Shown here: one piece after another, positions 54,471-54,662 of the stretch
How positions within the stretch are numbered: the stretch's first letter is position 1
Layout: every line of letters begins with the position of its first letter
Source of the DNA: Bacillota bacterium
GTDB lineage: Bacteria > Bacillota > UBA4882 > UBA10575
Reading direction: 5' to 3'
Length of the DNA stretch: 54,662 nucleotides
Assembly: GCA_029782135.1 (NCBI GenBank)
Contig: JAKOVI010000004.1
Coordinates: 1-54,662, forward strand
Made by a program: the position numbers and the translations under genes
Notes under the pieces: generated by a model
What the model was told of the DNA's origin: nothing
What the model saw: the letters and a program-made list of their open reading frames with translations, nothing else
The model's database searches: none

Positions 54471-54571
54471 TATAATTAAGTTCGCAATTTCATAAAAGGA
54501 AAAAGCCATCGGGACTCCGAAATGGTAAGTTGCTCAAAACAAACCCAAAAAGGAGTGTTGTCCGATGGCTT
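54471..54571. repeat. IS256-element leading region with start-codon-sequestering inverted repeat
   Basis: A TATAAT lies at 54471–54476 in plus sense, but a -35 is not convincing. Arms AAGCCATCGG (54503–54512) and CCGATGGCTT (54562–54571) are a perfect 10 bp inverted repeat around the transposase ribosome binding site (AAGGAG), and the ATG (54565–54567) lies in the right arm. The exact left end of the element cannot be fixed without its right end. Confidence 0.6.
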
Positions 54572-54662
54572 ACCATAAGGATACCGCGAATTTAGAAAAA
54601 ATGCTACTGAAATTTTTAAGTGAACCGGATCCCATGCTTTCCATGCTTCAATGGCTATGCCA
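54565..54662 (+). CDS. IS256-family transposase, N-terminal fragment (runs off the window)
   Basis: The first 32 codons only. The peptide begins MAYHKDTANLEKMLLKF and continues LSEPDPMLSMLQWLC, which I recognise as the start of IS256/mutator-type transposases (DDE enzymes of about 400 residues) common in Clostridia. AAGGAG lies nine bases before the ATG. The catalytic residues are outside the window, so it cannot be known if the gene is intact. Confidence 0.72.
   Translation, partial: MAYHKDTANLEKMLLKFLSEPDPMLSMLQWLC

Noticed and set aside
1-54662. CRISPR arrays, rRNA or tRNA genes
   Set aside because: No regularly spaced direct repeats and no tRNA or rRNA signature were seen on either strand in the non-coding stretches.

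Overview
This is a 54.7 kb chromosomal window, almost all of it coding and mostly on the minus strand. It comes from a Firmicutes-type bacterium. The housekeeping order rpmE–DUF1385–prfA–prmC, the S-box in front of metK, SpoIIM and SpoIID proteins, a shared-ATPase sugar ABC system and a formyl-THF synthetase/FolD pair all point that way. My inference is an anaerobic, plant-biomass or polyuronate-degrading member of a Limnochordia/Hydrogenispora-like lineage. This rests on gene style and cannot be proved from the window. One protein ends in what looks like a Phe-terminated beta-barrel, and a cluster of CsgG/FlgO/LPP20/FlgT-like secreted proteins surrounds it, which raises the question of a diderm envelope.

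Region 1 (1–20.1 kb) follows the start of a truncated glutamine synthetase gene. It is a polysaccharide (probably polyuronate) utilisation locus. It holds a secreted PL6-type lyase, three paralogous leaderless PL5/PL38-like 'alginate lyase' proteins, an SGNH esterase, two pairs of sugar ABC permeases, two solute-binding proteins (one a 962-residue membrane-tethered fusion with two duplicated beta-sandwich modules), a DUF5696 protein, a Yip1 protein, an NHL/TPR protein and an AraC regulator. The inferred path is external cleavage by PL6, import of unsaturated oligouronides with an ATPase encoded elsewhere, then cytoplasmic deacetylation and exo-cleavage.

Region 2 (20.6–36.7 kb) is conserved core: a CDF metal exporter, a HypB-like GTPase without the metal cysteine, prmC, prfA, DUF1385, rpmE, metK with its SAM-I riboswitch and perfectly spaced promoter, pfkA, accA/accD, a DUF2007 protein, a YbhN-type flippase-like protein, RbgA, XerD, SpoIIM, a Nudix hydrolase and DUF3866. 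Region 3 (36.65–37.28 kb) is a gene-free stretch. It holds a 224 bp imperfect inverted repeat with a T-shaped (three-way junction) core and a terminator, and is the most unusual non-coding structure here.

Region 4 (37.3–48.5 kb) carries ppdK, folD, fhs, murI, an ABC-2-type exporter pair, and a TPR-SpoIID protein behind a perfect consensus promoter. Region 5 (48.5–54.3 kb) is a four-gene minus-strand operon of signal-peptide-bearing CsgG/FlgO, TPR-CsgG, LPP20 and FlgT-like proteins with no flagellar genes beside it. This is my best candidate for an undescribed envelope system. The window ends inside the start of an IS256-family transposase, whose start codon lies in one arm of a 10 bp inverted repeat.
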